Shown here: one piece after another, positions 19,111-27,313 of the stretch
Position numbering within the stretch: position 1 is the stretch's first letter
Layout of the letters: each line of letters begins with the position of its first letter
Assembly: GCA_031973395.1 (NCBI GenBank)
Contig: DALYDD010000005.1
Coordinates: 4,801 to 68,800 of the forward strand
Direction: 5' to 3'
Origin: DALYDD01 sp031973395
GTDB taxonomy: Bacteria > Patescibacteriota > Minisyncoccia > Phycocordibacterales > CAIZLB01
Length of the DNA: 64,000 nucleotides
Program-made: the position numbers and the translations under genes
Notes under the pieces: generated by a model
The model's input: the letters and a program-made list of their open reading frames with translations, nothing else
Database searches by the model: none
What the model was told of the DNA's origin: nothing

Positions 19111-19455
19111 ATGAAAATGAAAAAACGTTCCTGTTATTCGCTCATTCTTCTTGTCTATCTGGTCCTGGCTGCAGTCTGCACATGGATTGGATGGCACACA
19201 GCCGCAAGCTACGTATTCATCGGATTGCATTTCGCGATCGGCTTAACCGCTTATCTGATAGACAAGTCTTACGATAAGAAAAATTGGCCAGGTGAAACCG
19301 ATGAAGACACTAGTGGTTTCGAGGAAGTGATGGAAGCTGTGTGGTTCCTGGTGACATTCGCGCTCCCTCCCGTCATATTGTTTCTCAGCATTATTATGCG
19401 CGAGAAATCTGCGGTCGATCCCTTCGCATCAACCACCAGCTCCACGGGCAAATGA
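19111..19455 (+). CDS. Small multi-span membrane protein
   Basis: 114 residues with three to four hydrophobic segments (about 8-24, 28-48, 74-96), a charged central loop (KSYDKKNWPGETDEDTSG) and a Ser/Thr-rich tail. No family recognised. The start is at 19111 or the next ATG at 19117; an AAAGG lies 13 bases upstream and is too weak to decide. GC-rich codon use like the other inserted genes here. It converges on the P-loop gene at 19653. Confidence 0.65.
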   Translation: MKMKKRSCYSLILLVYLVLAAVCTWIGWHTAASYVFIGLHFAIGLTAYLIDKSYDKKNWPGETDEDTSGFEEVMEAVWFLVTFALPPVILFLSIIMREKSAVDPFASTTSSTGK

Positions 19456-19624
19456 GGTTCACCCTAAACTACTCCAACACCACAGAAAAACCCAACTCGT
19501 TCAAATTTAAAAAGAAGCCTCACCGCAAATTTCCATCGCTCACTTTGTGCAAACCGTGCACAGGCGGTGGAAATTCTTTTTTTATACTTCCCCAGATTTT
19601 ATTATTGAAAAATATAAATGCGAA

Positions 19625-19649
19625 ACCCGCACGGACCTTCCGTGCGGGT
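19625..19649. terminator. Perfect GC-rich hairpin terminator
   Basis: ACCCGCACGGA (19625-19635), loop CCT, TCCGTGCGGGT (19639-19649), an 11-bp perfect stem with T-rich flanks on both strands, between two converging genes. Confidence 0.88.
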
Positions 19650-19652
19650 GTT

Positions 19653-21026
19653 TCATTTTTCCAGACCATAGAGTACCCCTTCTCTTGCCTGGGCTTCGAT
19701 GCGGTCATGCAGCTTGGACAACTGCACTGCGAGCACACGGAACAGCAAGAACTTCGCGCAAGCTAGAATGAAGGAATCGGCGCCGGTGATTAACCGCCTC
19801 GGCCTCCGGAGCCTGCCAAAGATCTCGTCTGTACGCAACTCGCTTAACATGCTTTCGCCGGTCAGAGTACTTTTGATCGTAGCCACAACTGGCACTCCAA
19901 TCTCTTTAAAGTACGTGACCCATCGTTCGTTTGACGCCGCCCACCTTTCCTTTTCGGTGGGGTGCAGGATGATTCCGAACGTGGCATGTGCGGCAAGCAG
20001 ACGTGTGATGTCTGTCACTTGGCCCGGAAGATCAGCGACCACGAGACCTACACGGTCCCAGGAGTTGCAGTTCCGATCATCCAATAGTTCTTCAAGTCTT
20101 TGCAGAGTTTCCCAGACCAAGGGTATACTCCACGGTCTTTTCAGAGCTTCAAGTTTTTCGCGAACGCCCGCTTCACCAGACATGAGCAACTCTTTAGGAA
20201 CCGGCGTAGCCGTGTCAAGAGAAAATACAGTAGGGTTGATGGTCAGAGTCCCCCATGTTTTTCCTAATGATTGCAAAGTTTTGATGATATTAATCATCTC
20301 CACAGCTAAGGCAGCAGCAAATGTGCTTTTGCCCAAACCAGGATCACCGCCGACGAGGATTACAACCTTCTCGCCACAGAGGTGAAAAATTTCCCGCTGA
20401 GGTAGTTCTTTTGTCGTATGCCGCACAATCTCACGCGCATGGTCTTCGTCAGGCCGTTGCACCCTTTTTGTCACAGGCACAGTCACATGCATTGTTCCTG
20501 GTAGCAGAGGGTGTTGTTGAAACGGAGATCGGATGAGTCCTGAAAACTCTTTACCCTCCACGCTCTCAGGAAGCTTTGTTCGACCAAAGAGATTGTCGAC
20601 AAAACCACAGAAACACTGAAGGGCAGGTTTAGCACTTGCGTGGCGTGACAGAATACCAGTATACCCTCTCCAGCGTTTGAGTGCCGCCGGATAGTTGCCG
20701 AGGTAACTGAAGAAGTTTTTAAACTTCAGCCGCCAGAAGTGGTGACTGGTGCAGGACAGTTTTACGTTGGGAACAATCACTCTATCGAGCATCTCCCTGA
20801 GTCGCTGTTCCGGAATAGCCAAGTTAACCACGGTTCCCATGTTGGCAGGAAGATCTTTGCCGGCATCGTCACGGTAATCTTTCACGGTCGCCCAACGGAT
20901 ATAGTGGTCACCAAGTAGCGACATTTCTCCGTCGACTACCCGAGTCAAGATGTAATATGCAAAACCTTGTAGGGGTGAAAACGGACGTGGTATCAGCACA
21001 ATCCGCTTGGGTTGTCTGATGTTCAT
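19653..21026 (-). CDS. P-loop ATPase of unknown role, 457 aa
   Basis: Residues about 1-215 match nothing I know: an alpha/beta region with an internal Trp/Phe-rich segment. A P-loop domain follows. Walker A is GGDPGLGKST with a preceding hydrophobic strand (VVILV), and the Walker B-like strand is VGLVVADLPGQ. The later ATIKSTLTG and GADSFILACAKFLL segments could be nucleotide-base and lid elements. The DLPG after the Walker B strand recalls the SIMIBI/GTPase-like DxPG of P-loop switch proteins. I place the ATG at 21026; an in-frame TTG lies nine bases upstream. GC-rich codon use and lone antiparallel placement mark it as a likely acquired gene. Confidence 0.7.
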   Translation of the reverse strand: MNIRQPKRIVLIPRPFSPLQGFAYYILTRVVDGEMSLLGDHYIRWATVKDYRDDAGKDLPANMGTVVNLAIPEQRLREMLDRVIVPNVKLSCTSHHFWRLKFKNFFSYLGNYPAALKRWRGYTGILSRHASAKPALQCFCGFVDNLFGRTKLPESVEGKEFSGLIRSPFQQHPLLPGTMHVTVPVTKRVQRPDEDHAREIVRHTTKELPQREIFHLCGEKVVILVGGDPGLGKSTFAAALAVEMINIIKTLQSLGKTWGTLTINPTVFSLDTATPVPKELLMSGEAGVREKLEALKRPWSIPLVWETLQRLEELLDDRNCNSWDRVGLVVADLPGQVTDITRLLAAHATFGIILHPTEKERWAASNERWVTYFKEIGVPVVATIKSTLTGESMLSELRTDEIFGRLRRPRRLITGADSFILACAKFLLFRVLAVQLSKLHDRIEAQAREGVLYGLEK

Positions 21027-21211
21027 GTTCGTCAAGTTCGGTTGATTGTTGATTGTCTAAGTACTATGTCCCCCACTCAGGGGTTAAGTCCTGAGACAGG
21101 TTAGAAAACTGGATTAATTCTGCATTAAAATTTAAATCTGTCTATAGGAGTAGCAGTTAGGTTGCAAAACCTTTTTTGGTCATCTGATTAAAATCTTGAA
21201 AGAGACTAAAG

Positions 21212-21248
21212 AAAAACAAAAGACCCTTTTCGGGGGTCTTTTGTTTTT
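21212..21248 (-). terminator. Long hairpin terminator for the SLT-like gene
   Basis: AAAAACAAAAGACCC (21212-21226) pairs with GGGTCTTTTGTTTTT (21234-21248), a 15-bp perfect stem around a seven-base loop, three bases beyond the stop codon. Confidence 0.85.
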
Positions 21249-21250
21249 CT

Positions 21251-22039
21251 TTATTCAGATAAAACAGTTTGAGTTGTTTTAATCACTTGAGGAATTTCTT
21301 TAGCTTCATGTAAGGCCGGAGAAACGATTTCCTCCCCTGCTACCAAAACATCAGCTGGTACAGCCACAGCGGCTGGAGCAGATGCGGTGGTAGTTACCGC
21401 AGAAACCGGAGTACCTGCCGAAGCAGTTATTTCAGGTTTTACGATTGCAGATTGAGTAGTAATTTTCTCTGTAGTGGCAACGACGATTGGTGCACGATTT
21501 CTTGGTTTGAAATTTGCAGCAAGTGGAGACTTGCCCCACATAGAATAAGAAGAAGCCCATGGCTGAGGACCCGATTCTTCGTAGAGACGTCTGGCATATG
21601 CCATATTCCCCGCCAAAGTATCGATGTCATAGCCGAGTCTTTGAGACCGAGCCAGGTGGTATGTCTTATTAATTTGAAATACACCGGTATCTTCTTTTAC
21701 AGCTACTCCTCTCAGAGCCAAACCATCTGTGCCAAACTGCCGAAATTTACTTTCTGCTTTTGCGATTTCGATCATTAAAGGAATATCAGCGAAGTATTCC
21801 CTAACAGCGAGCTCAACGCCAGCATTCGTGGCAATTTTGGCTTGTGCAACTTTGTCGCCAACTGGTTTATTCTGTTGTGAAAGACCGTTCTTTACGTCCG
21901 CTCCCTTGCTTTGCTTTGGGACTTCATTGCTGATTGGTGTGGTGACCAAAGGCATCGAAGCCGCCATTGCAACTTGTGGAGCTGGACTAACGATTGCTGG
22001 ATTAAGGAGCGTGGGGTTACCCGTCGTTCCTGTTACCAT
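21251..22039 (-). CDS. Lytic-transglycosylase-like exported protein
   Basis: A lysozyme-like domain spans about residues 75-180: a helix ending in IEIAKAESKFRQF with a candidate catalytic Glu, then the DTGVFQINKTYH and AYARRLYEES..PWASSY patterns seen in SLT-type goose-lysozyme relatives. Both flanks are low-complexity Ala/Pro/Thr/Val sequence. From the first ATG (22039) there is no good signal peptide. The frame remains open upstream and adds a hydrophobic stretch (LILQLTLGLAI), so the true start may be a rare non-ATG codon about 13 codons upstream (ATT near 22070). It probably cuts or remodels peptidoglycan. Confidence 0.7.
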   Translation of the reverse strand: MVTGTTGNPTLLNPAIVSPAPQVAMAASMPLVTTPISNEVPKQSKGADVKNGLSQQNKPVGDKVAQAKIATNAGVELAVREYFADIPLMIEIAKAESKFRQFGTDGLALRGVAVKEDTGVFQINKTYHLARSQRLGYDIDTLAGNMAYARRLYEESGPQPWASSYSMWGKSPLAANFKPRNRAPIVVATTEKITTQSAIVKPEITASAGTPVSAVTTTASAPAAVAVPADVLVAGEEIVSPALHEAKEIPQVIKTTQTVLSE

Positions 22040-22362
22040 GATCGCTAGACCAAGAGTAAGTTGTAAAATAAGCCGATGATTAGTTTGTAATGCGCATGTC
22101 TACTGACCGAATTGTATGCGCTTGCACTCAAATTAAAAAGCACAGAACACCTGTACTTAGGTCTATATCTTAGCATGCCAAGGGTCATTTTGTCAATCAG
22201 AATCTTTAAAAAAGGGCTTCCTATACGTTTAATATATGGCTAATAATAAGGGTACAATTCCCCTACCCTCCTTTACAGGCCTATGAATATGTGTTAAAGA
22301 AAATACATTGAAATAACCATTGTATTAGCCCTGGTTAGAGGCTTTGCCAAGACACCCTCACC
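22040..22362. other. Intergenic region, 323 bases
   Basis: No gene visible. It contains the 5' region of the SLT-like gene and a pyrimidine-rich 12-mer CCCTACCCTCCT near 22263, repeated near 22366 at the end of the next gene. No hairpin with a T-run was found. Confidence 0.4.
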
Positions 22363-22728
22363 CTACCCTCCTAGGTCCTTGATAGCATTCTTTTCGACCG
22401 GCTTCTTTGCCGTTGACCTGGTCTTTTTGGATGATTTTGGACTAACTTTGGGTGCTTTTTCGGCTGGCTTGGTAGCCGGAGCAGATGCTGAGAGCACCTC
22501 TTTTATCATATCCATATCACAAGAGACCATGATTGGCGCCGGCCTAGAAACTACAGTGACAAGACAAAGCGAAACCGCAGTCCCAGCTAGACCAAAACAA
22601 AGCGATGTATACAGTAGCCACTTCTCATATCTGGTACGGGCCAGGAACACAAACTCATACATCCACGCCCGTAGACGCCGGTAGATATTGCTTAATCTCG
22701 ATTTTTTTGTATAATCTAGCTCTGACAT
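22363..22728 (-). CDS. Small membrane protein with basic tail
   Basis: 121 residues: a basic cytosolic N terminus, one hydrophobic span (YTSLCFGLAGTAVSLCLVTVV, about 40-60), and a Lys/Ala/Pro/Ser-rich tail reminiscent of histone-like or cell-wall-associated low-complexity tails. No family recognised. Divergent from rpmA, about 96 bases away. Confidence 0.6.
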   Translation of the reverse strand: MSELDYTKKSRLSNIYRRLRAWMYEFVFLARTRYEKWLLYTSLCFGLAGTAVSLCLVTVVSRPAPIMVSCDMDMIKEVLSASAPATKPAEKAPKVSPKSSKKTRSTAKKPVEKNAIKDLGG

Positions 22729-22824
22729 ATCTTTGACCTAGGACCAAAGGATAGGATAAACCACCTTAAATTCTGATCAAAAATACATAAAATCAAGATT
22801 AAATTAAGTTAAAATTTATAAAAT

Positions 22825-23097
22825 ATGGCAACTAAAAAAGCAGCCGGTACAGCAAAAAACCTCACAGACTCAAATCCACAGTATTTGGGTATCAAGCTTT
22901 ACGCCGGTGAAAAAGCAAACTCTGGATCTATTATCGTACGACAGCGAGGCACACGAATCCTTCCTGGAAAAAACGTTCGACTTGGTAAAGACCACACACT
23001 CTATGCTGCAAAGCCTGGAATTGTGAACTATTCAACAAAACGAAAAATTGCAATTGATAATAAAGTGAAGGTGAAGAAGGTTGCTAACGTTGAGTAA
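22825..23097 (+). CDS. rpmA: 50S ribosomal protein L27
   Basis: Ninety residues with the conserved YLGIKLYAGEKANSGSII, VRQRGTRILPG and LGKDHTLYA motifs, ending in a basic tail. The N terminus MATKKAAGT needs no processing, so it resembles the ordinary rather than the Firmicutes-type form. TAAAAT (22810-22815) ends nine bases before the ATG. L27 normally sits next to L21, but here rplU is 8 kb away and on the other strand. Confidence 0.95.
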   Translation: MATKKAAGTAKNLTDSNPQYLGIKLYAGEKANSGSIIVRQRGTRILPGKNVRLGKDHTLYAAKPGIVNYSTKRKIAIDNKVKVKKVANVE

Positions 23098-23115
23098 TTC
23101 TCTTTCCGTTTAGAC

Positions 23116-23151
23116 AAACAAAAACCCGGTTATCTGACCGGGTTTTTGTTT
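23116..23151 (+). terminator. rpmA terminator
   Basis: AAACAAAAACCCGGT (23116-23130), loop TATCTG, ACCGGGTTTTTGTTT (23137-23151), a 15-bp perfect stem with a T-run. Confidence 0.9.
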
Positions 23152-23161
23152 TTATTCTTCT

Positions 23162-23256
23162 CTTTAATTTTATTTAGGATCGAAGTGTCTACACAGGTCG
23201 ATTATGTAACGCTGATCGAAACCGAGGACAGCACGAGAGACTAAATAAAATTAAAG
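23162..23256. repeat. Inverted-repeat element A behind rplI, with conserved core
   Basis: Sixteen-base arms CTTTAATTTTATTTAG (23162-23177) and CTAAATAAAATTAAAG (23241-23256) are perfectly complementary. The second arm includes the rplI stop codon. Between them, 63 bases contain a core matching the one behind dnaB (element B). Read on the plus strand the core could encode EVSTQVDYVTLIETEDSTR. The arms share nothing with those of element B. It lies between the rpmA terminator and rplI and would form a large stem-loop at the 3' end of the rplI mRNA. Confidence 0.8.
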
Positions 23257-23694
23257 CGCTTCGATAACTACCTTAAATTTAGAATCCTTATCCTGGACCT
23301 TCACATTCACCCAGTTATCGCCAATATCTTTGAGCGGCTTGTCGAGGAGAATATGTTCAGCGTCCATATCAATGTGACCTTGCTCTTTAAGCGCAGCGAT
23401 CAATTCTTCTTTGTGGATACCAGCAAATAGATGACCTTTGTCATTTGCTTTGCCAGAAAGCGTGATAGTTGTGCCTTCAAGACCTTTGAGGTTCTTGATA
23501 AGAAGGTCTTCTCGAACTTTCTTTTCTGCTGTTTCAGCATCCCTTGCTTTCTCTGCTCGTTTGATTGAGTCTGGGGTAGCGAGTTCTGCTAATTTATTAG
23601 GAAAAAGATTATTCATCGCAAAACCATCAGCAACATTGACGATATCGAGTCGCTTTCCTAGTTTCTGGACACCTTTGAGTAAGATAACTTTCAT
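23251..23694 (-). CDS. rplI: 50S ribosomal protein L9
   Basis: Two-domain ribosomal protein: N-terminal rRNA-binding domain MKVILLKGVQKLGKRLDIVNVADGFAMNNLFP (here split for reading: VKDGYARNFL-type motif is VADGFAMNNLFP), a charged connecting helix (RAEKARDAETAEKK), and a C-terminal domain starting with TITLSGKAN. 147 residues, full length. Some CPR lineages lack L9, so its presence is informative for placing the organism. The stop codon lies inside the right arm of inverted-repeat element A. Confidence 0.95.
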   Translation of the reverse strand: MKVILLKGVQKLGKRLDIVNVADGFAMNNLFPNKLAELATPDSIKRAEKARDAETAEKKVREDLLIKNLKGLEGTTITLSGKANDKGHLFAGIHKEELIAALKEQGHIDMDAEHILLDKPLKDIGDNWVNVKVQDKDSKFKVVIEAL

Positions 23695-23742
23695 GAGAAA
23701 AATTCGTAATTAACGTTGTAAAGTTCAAACACTATAGCATGG

Positions 23743-24987
23743 CTAACGCAATAATTCAATTGCCTTTTCCATCTGAGGATCCTTGCTATTTTTGATATCT
23801 TCTGGTGTTATTTTGACTTCAACCTGAGGAGTTAGTCCCCCATCGGAAATCGAAATACCGTTTGGAGTAAGCCATCTTGCGATAGTGATTTTGATAGCTG
23901 CGCTCTCATCGAGCTTCATATATTCCTGAACTGAACCCTTGCCAAACGTTTTCGTACCAACAAGGGTGGCTTTATTATATTCACTAAGTGCACCGGCCAA
24001 AATCTCAGAGGCAGAAGCGGAGCCAGCATCAACAAGTACTACCATTTTCAGATTAGGACCAAATATATTGTAACCCTTGCTCTTTTCTACACCTTCGGGC
24101 TCACTGCCGCCATAATCTTCTCGTACGATAACCTTGCCAGCAGGCAGGAACCAACTTGCCATATCAACCGCAGAATCAAGATATCCGCCCGGATTACCTC
24201 GCAAATCCAGGATCAATTTATTTGAATTTGTAGCTACGAAATCACGAAGGGCGTTTCTAAACAATGTCGTACTATTTCCTGTGAAATTATAGAGTCGGAT
24301 CGTAAAGACACCTGTCTGCTTATCATATTTGGTATCGAGCGTTGGAAGATTGATGACATCTCGGACTAATGTGATCTCAAAGGGATCAACACCTTCTCGT
24401 CCAATGGTTAATTTAACTTCTGTGCCTTTTTTGCCGCGAATAAGTTTGACGGCCTGATCCACTTTCATATCAACTGTGATTTTGCCATTGATCTTTAGAA
24501 TTTGATCCCCTGGTCGAATACCACCCTTTTCTGCAGGTGTAGATTTAAGGGCTGCAATAACAGTGAGTATACCCTCTTTTGAACCCAATTCCATGCCAAC
24601 ACCCTCGAAGTTGCCGTCGATTTGTTCCTGGAAAGCCTTGGCCTCATCAGGAGTAAAGAAAGTGGTATACGGATCATCAAGCGACGAAACCATGCCTGCG
24701 ATGGCGCCATAGACACGATCACGGTCAGTTTTTGGAACCGAAGAAGAGCTCATATGTGTTTCTACATATTTTTGATCCAAAAGAGCCCAGACCTTCCAGA
24801 ACATATCGAAGTCTGCCTGAATAGTTGATGAAGCATTGCCATCCTGACCGAATACAAATGCAGGGATTTTGACCTGACCAGCAAAACTGGCTTCTGCAGG
24901 ATTAGCACGGCCAGAGAAAAATCCGAGGCTAAATACGAGCACTAAAATAAGCGAACTAATGAGAATCGAGGAGGTTTTTCTTTTCAT
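23743..24987 (-). CDS. ctpA: Carboxy-terminal processing protease (S41)
   Basis: Exported serine protease that trims or degrades extracytoplasmic proteins. Signal anchor at residues about 7-28 (ILISSLILVLVFSLGFF), a PDZ domain around GVGMELGSKEGILTVI to LIRGKKGTEV, then the S41 catalytic domain. Its motifs are DLRGNPGGYLDSAVDMA, VDAGSASASEILAGAL (catalytic Ser) and KTFGKGSVQ (catalytic Lys). 414 residues, typical of CtpA. Transcribed toward rplI; divergent from cysS with a 74-base gap. Confidence 0.93.
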   Translation of the reverse strand: MKRKTSSILISSLILVLVFSLGFFSGRANPAEASFAGQVKIPAFVFGQDGNASSTIQADFDMFWKVWALLDQKYVETHMSSSSVPKTDRDRVYGAIAGMVSSLDDPYTTFFTPDEAKAFQEQIDGNFEGVGMELGSKEGILTVIAALKSTPAEKGGIRPGDQILKINGKITVDMKVDQAVKLIRGKKGTEVKLTIGREGVDPFEITLVRDVINLPTLDTKYDKQTGVFTIRLYNFTGNSTTLFRNALRDFVATNSNKLILDLRGNPGGYLDSAVDMASWFLPAGKVIVREDYGGSEPEGVEKSKGYNIFGPNLKMVVLVDAGSASASEILAGALSEYNKATLVGTKTFGKGSVQEYMKLDESAAIKITIARWLTPNGISISDGGLTPQVEVKITPEDIKNSKDPQMEKAIELLR

Positions 24988-25048
24988 ATAAGAATAGACA
25001 GATTTACATTATCCCAAAGTTTTGTTCACAGGTCAACGAATATTAATG

Positions 25049-25054
25049 TATAAT
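25049..25054 (+). promoter_or_regulatory. -10 element giving a leaderless cysS mRNA
   Basis: TATAAT, seven bases, then the cysS ATG at 25062. A TTCACA at 25025-25030 with an 18-base spacer could be the -35. Confidence 0.6.
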
Positions 25055-25061
25055 CTCTCTT

Positions 25062-26600
25062 ATGAGTAAACGTTCAGACAAGCCAGATGTTACAGGCACC
25101 ATCACCCACGCGGAAGATGTCATAAACCGCATCGAGCTTTGGAATACATTAAGTAAAAAGAGAGAAGTTTTTAATTCGATCAAGCCGGGGCATATTTCGA
25201 TGTATAGCTGTGGCCCAACCGTCTATAATTTTATCCATATTGGTAATCTGCGTGCTTTTATTGCAGCAGATATTATTCGACGGGTTTTCGAGTTCAATGA
25301 TTTTACCGTGACACACATTATGAATGTCACTGATATTGGTCATTTGCAAAGCGATGAGGATGATGGAGAAGATAAAATGACCCTTGCCTTGAAGCGAGAA
25401 GGAAAACCTTTGAACCTGGAGACTATGCGTGAAGTTGCCAATAGATATTACGATGCCTTCCGAGAAGATTTAGAAAAAGTAAATGTTTTACCTGCCCAAC
25501 TCTACCCTTTTGCAAGCGATCATGTTTCTGAGGACATTTCTTTTATCCAGACATTGATTGATAAAGGAAATGCCTATGCAGCAGACGATGGAATTTATTT
25601 TGATACACAATCACTTCCCGATTATGGACGACTTGGAGGCATCTCTTCCGATGATGCATCAGAAAATGAAAGTCGTATTGGCGACGAAGCCATAAAGAAA
25701 AGTAAAAAGAAAAATCTGCGTGACTTTGCAGTATGGAAATTTAATAATGAGTTTGGTTATGATGCTGCATTCGGAAAAGGCTTTCCTGGTTGGCATATTG
25801 AATGTTCCGCAATGTCCATGAAATACCTCGGAGATACTTTCGATGTACACACCGGCGGTATCGACCATATTCCTGTGCATCACAATAATGAAATCGCCCA
25901 GAGCGAGGCCCTGACCGGAAAATTACTTGCCAATTACTGGCTTCATAATGCTCATATTATTATGGAGGGTGGAAAAAAGATGGCCAAGTCTGGTGAAATG
26001 TTTATCACCCTCGAAAGCGTTATACAAAAAGGCATTTCCCCTCTTGGCTTTAGATACTGGCTCCTCGGCGCCTCGTACAGAACACCTATGCAGTTTAGTT
26101 TCGATGCGATTCTGCAGAGTGAGCAAGCGTATCAGAATCTGGTCGCTCGATTGGCACAAGTATATATTGAAAAGAAAAATGCCACGGAGTCTCGCGAAGA
26201 CACCGATCAAGCACAGGTCCATCGCGTACACTGGTTTGAGAAATTGAAAACAACGGTTAATAATGATTTCGATACCGCGAATACTCTCGCACTTTTCCAA
26301 ACTTTATTAAAAAATACTGAGATTGGCCCATCGCTTAAATTGGAAATCACAGAGTATATTGATCAGGTATTTGGACTCGACCTCATTAATGCGGCCACAA
26401 AGAAAGCTATACAGATAGAACGCTCAATGAATGACGAGGACATCCCGGAACATGTGCGAGGTTATGCTGATGCTCGACTTCAGGCACGAAATGAAAAAAA
26501 CTGGCAGGAGGCGGACCGATTGCGAGACCAAATCGCAGAAGCTGGATATGAAATAAAAGACGAGGCAAATGCTTACAAGCTCATAAAAACCCTGCTATAA
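25062..26600 (+). CDS. cysS: Cysteinyl-tRNA synthetase
   Basis: Class I synthetase. The zinc/HIGH region reads MYSCGPTVYNFIHIGNLRAF, the second zinc-ligand stretch is PGWHIECSAMS followed by HTGGIDHIPVHHNNEIAQSE, and the KMSKS loop is GGKKMAKSGEM. A helical DALR-type C terminus ends in RLRDQIAEAGYEIKDE. 512 residues, slightly long because of a 30-residue N-terminal extension. The promoter of the next gene overlaps its last codons. Confidence 0.95.
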   Translation: MSKRSDKPDVTGTITHAEDVINRIELWNTLSKKREVFNSIKPGHISMYSCGPTVYNFIHIGNLRAFIAADIIRRVFEFNDFTVTHIMNVTDIGHLQSDEDDGEDKMTLALKREGKPLNLETMREVANRYYDAFREDLEKVNVLPAQLYPFASDHVSEDISFIQTLIDKGNAYAADDGIYFDTQSLPDYGRLGGISSDDASENESRIGDEAIKKSKKKNLRDFAVWKFNNEFGYDAAFGKGFPGWHIECSAMSMKYLGDTFDVHTGGIDHIPVHHNNEIAQSEALTGKLLANYWLHNAHIIMEGGKKMAKSGEMFITLESVIQKGISPLGFRYWLLGASYRTPMQFSFDAILQSEQAYQNLVARLAQVYIEKKNATESREDTDQAQVHRVHWFEKLKTTVNNDFDTANTLALFQTLLKNTEIGPSLKLEITEYIDQVFGLDLINAATKKAIQIERSMNDEDIPEHVRGYADARLQARNEKNWQEADRLRDQIAEAGYEIKDEANAYKLIKTLL

Positions 26601-26601
26601 T
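26596..26601 (+). promoter_or_regulatory. -10 element overlapping the cysS stop codon
   Basis: TATAAT overlaps the cysS stop (TAA, 26598-26600) and lies six bases before the ATG at 26608. Confidence 0.55.
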
Positions 26602-26607
26602 ATTTGC

Positions 26608-27180
26608 ATGTTAACACTTTTTGGAACTTATATTTTGGCGATTTCAGTTGGCGCTGGCGCAGCCCTTATCAATGATCTTTTCTTTATCCTCTCGCTCAAG
26701 CACCATAAACTAAAGCGACATGAATTAATTACCTTGAAACAGCTCAATAATATTCAGCTCTTTCTCATCATTTGGATTGTCATGGTTGAAATCACCATGC
26801 TTGCCATTCAAATCCAGGTAACAAGTCTGGGTCTTACTCCCGGTGTAGTTTTTGCAAAAATTGTCATTGAGCTAATCGTACTTTTCTGTGTATTACTCCT
26901 TCGCCAGATGCATCTTCCCGTTCTCATTCGTCACCAGAATACGTATGGGCATCTTTCAGATTCATTTCTCGAGCACTCAAATGAATTGATCAGCACATGT
27001 GCCGTATCTCTTGTCTCATGGTTCTTTATTGTCCTAGTCACCTCATCTATGTTTAGCCAGGCCTTTGCATCTTTTGGCTTCAGCTCAACCTTGTTTGGTT
27101 TTGCTATTGTCGCCCTCTTTTCAAGTTGGCTCTTTGTTTATCTCAAAAATCAGGTTCTGCATAGAAAGTTAAAGAAATAG
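26608..27180 (+). CDS. Five-to-six-span membrane protein, unknown
   Basis: 190 residues with hydrophobic segments at about 3-28, 48-72, 80-97, 127-150 and 155-175, separated by short basic loops (HHKLKRHE, RQMHLPVLIRHQ). It has no catalytic-looking polar residues in the spans. It may belong to one of the DUF membrane families (DUF2214-like layout) but I cannot confirm that. Expressed from its own promoter at the end of cysS. Confidence 0.75.
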   Translation: MLTLFGTYILAISVGAGAALINDLFFILSLKHHKLKRHELITLKQLNNIQLFLIIWIVMVEITMLAIQIQVTSLGLTPGVVFAKIVIELIVLFCVLLLRQMHLPVLIRHQNTYGHLSDSFLEHSNELISTCAVSLVSWFFIVLVTSSMFSQAFASFGFSSTLFGFAIVALFSSWLFVYLKNQVLHRKLKK

Positions 27181-27300
27181 AAGAAGAGGAAATCCTGCTT
27201 TTCGGCCATATTTAGAGCCGTCAATTGAAGCTATTTTTTATCCCATTCGTATCAACAGCTTATGCACAAAGTAAGTGCGATCTTTGCCGCTGGCACATGG

Positions 27301-27306
27301 TATATT
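27301..27306 (+). promoter_or_regulatory. -10 element supporting the dnaB start
   Basis: TATATT, seven bases, then ATG at 27314. This favours 27314 over the upstream in-frame GTG at 27275. Confidence 0.45.
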
Positions 27307-27313
27307 TACGTGC

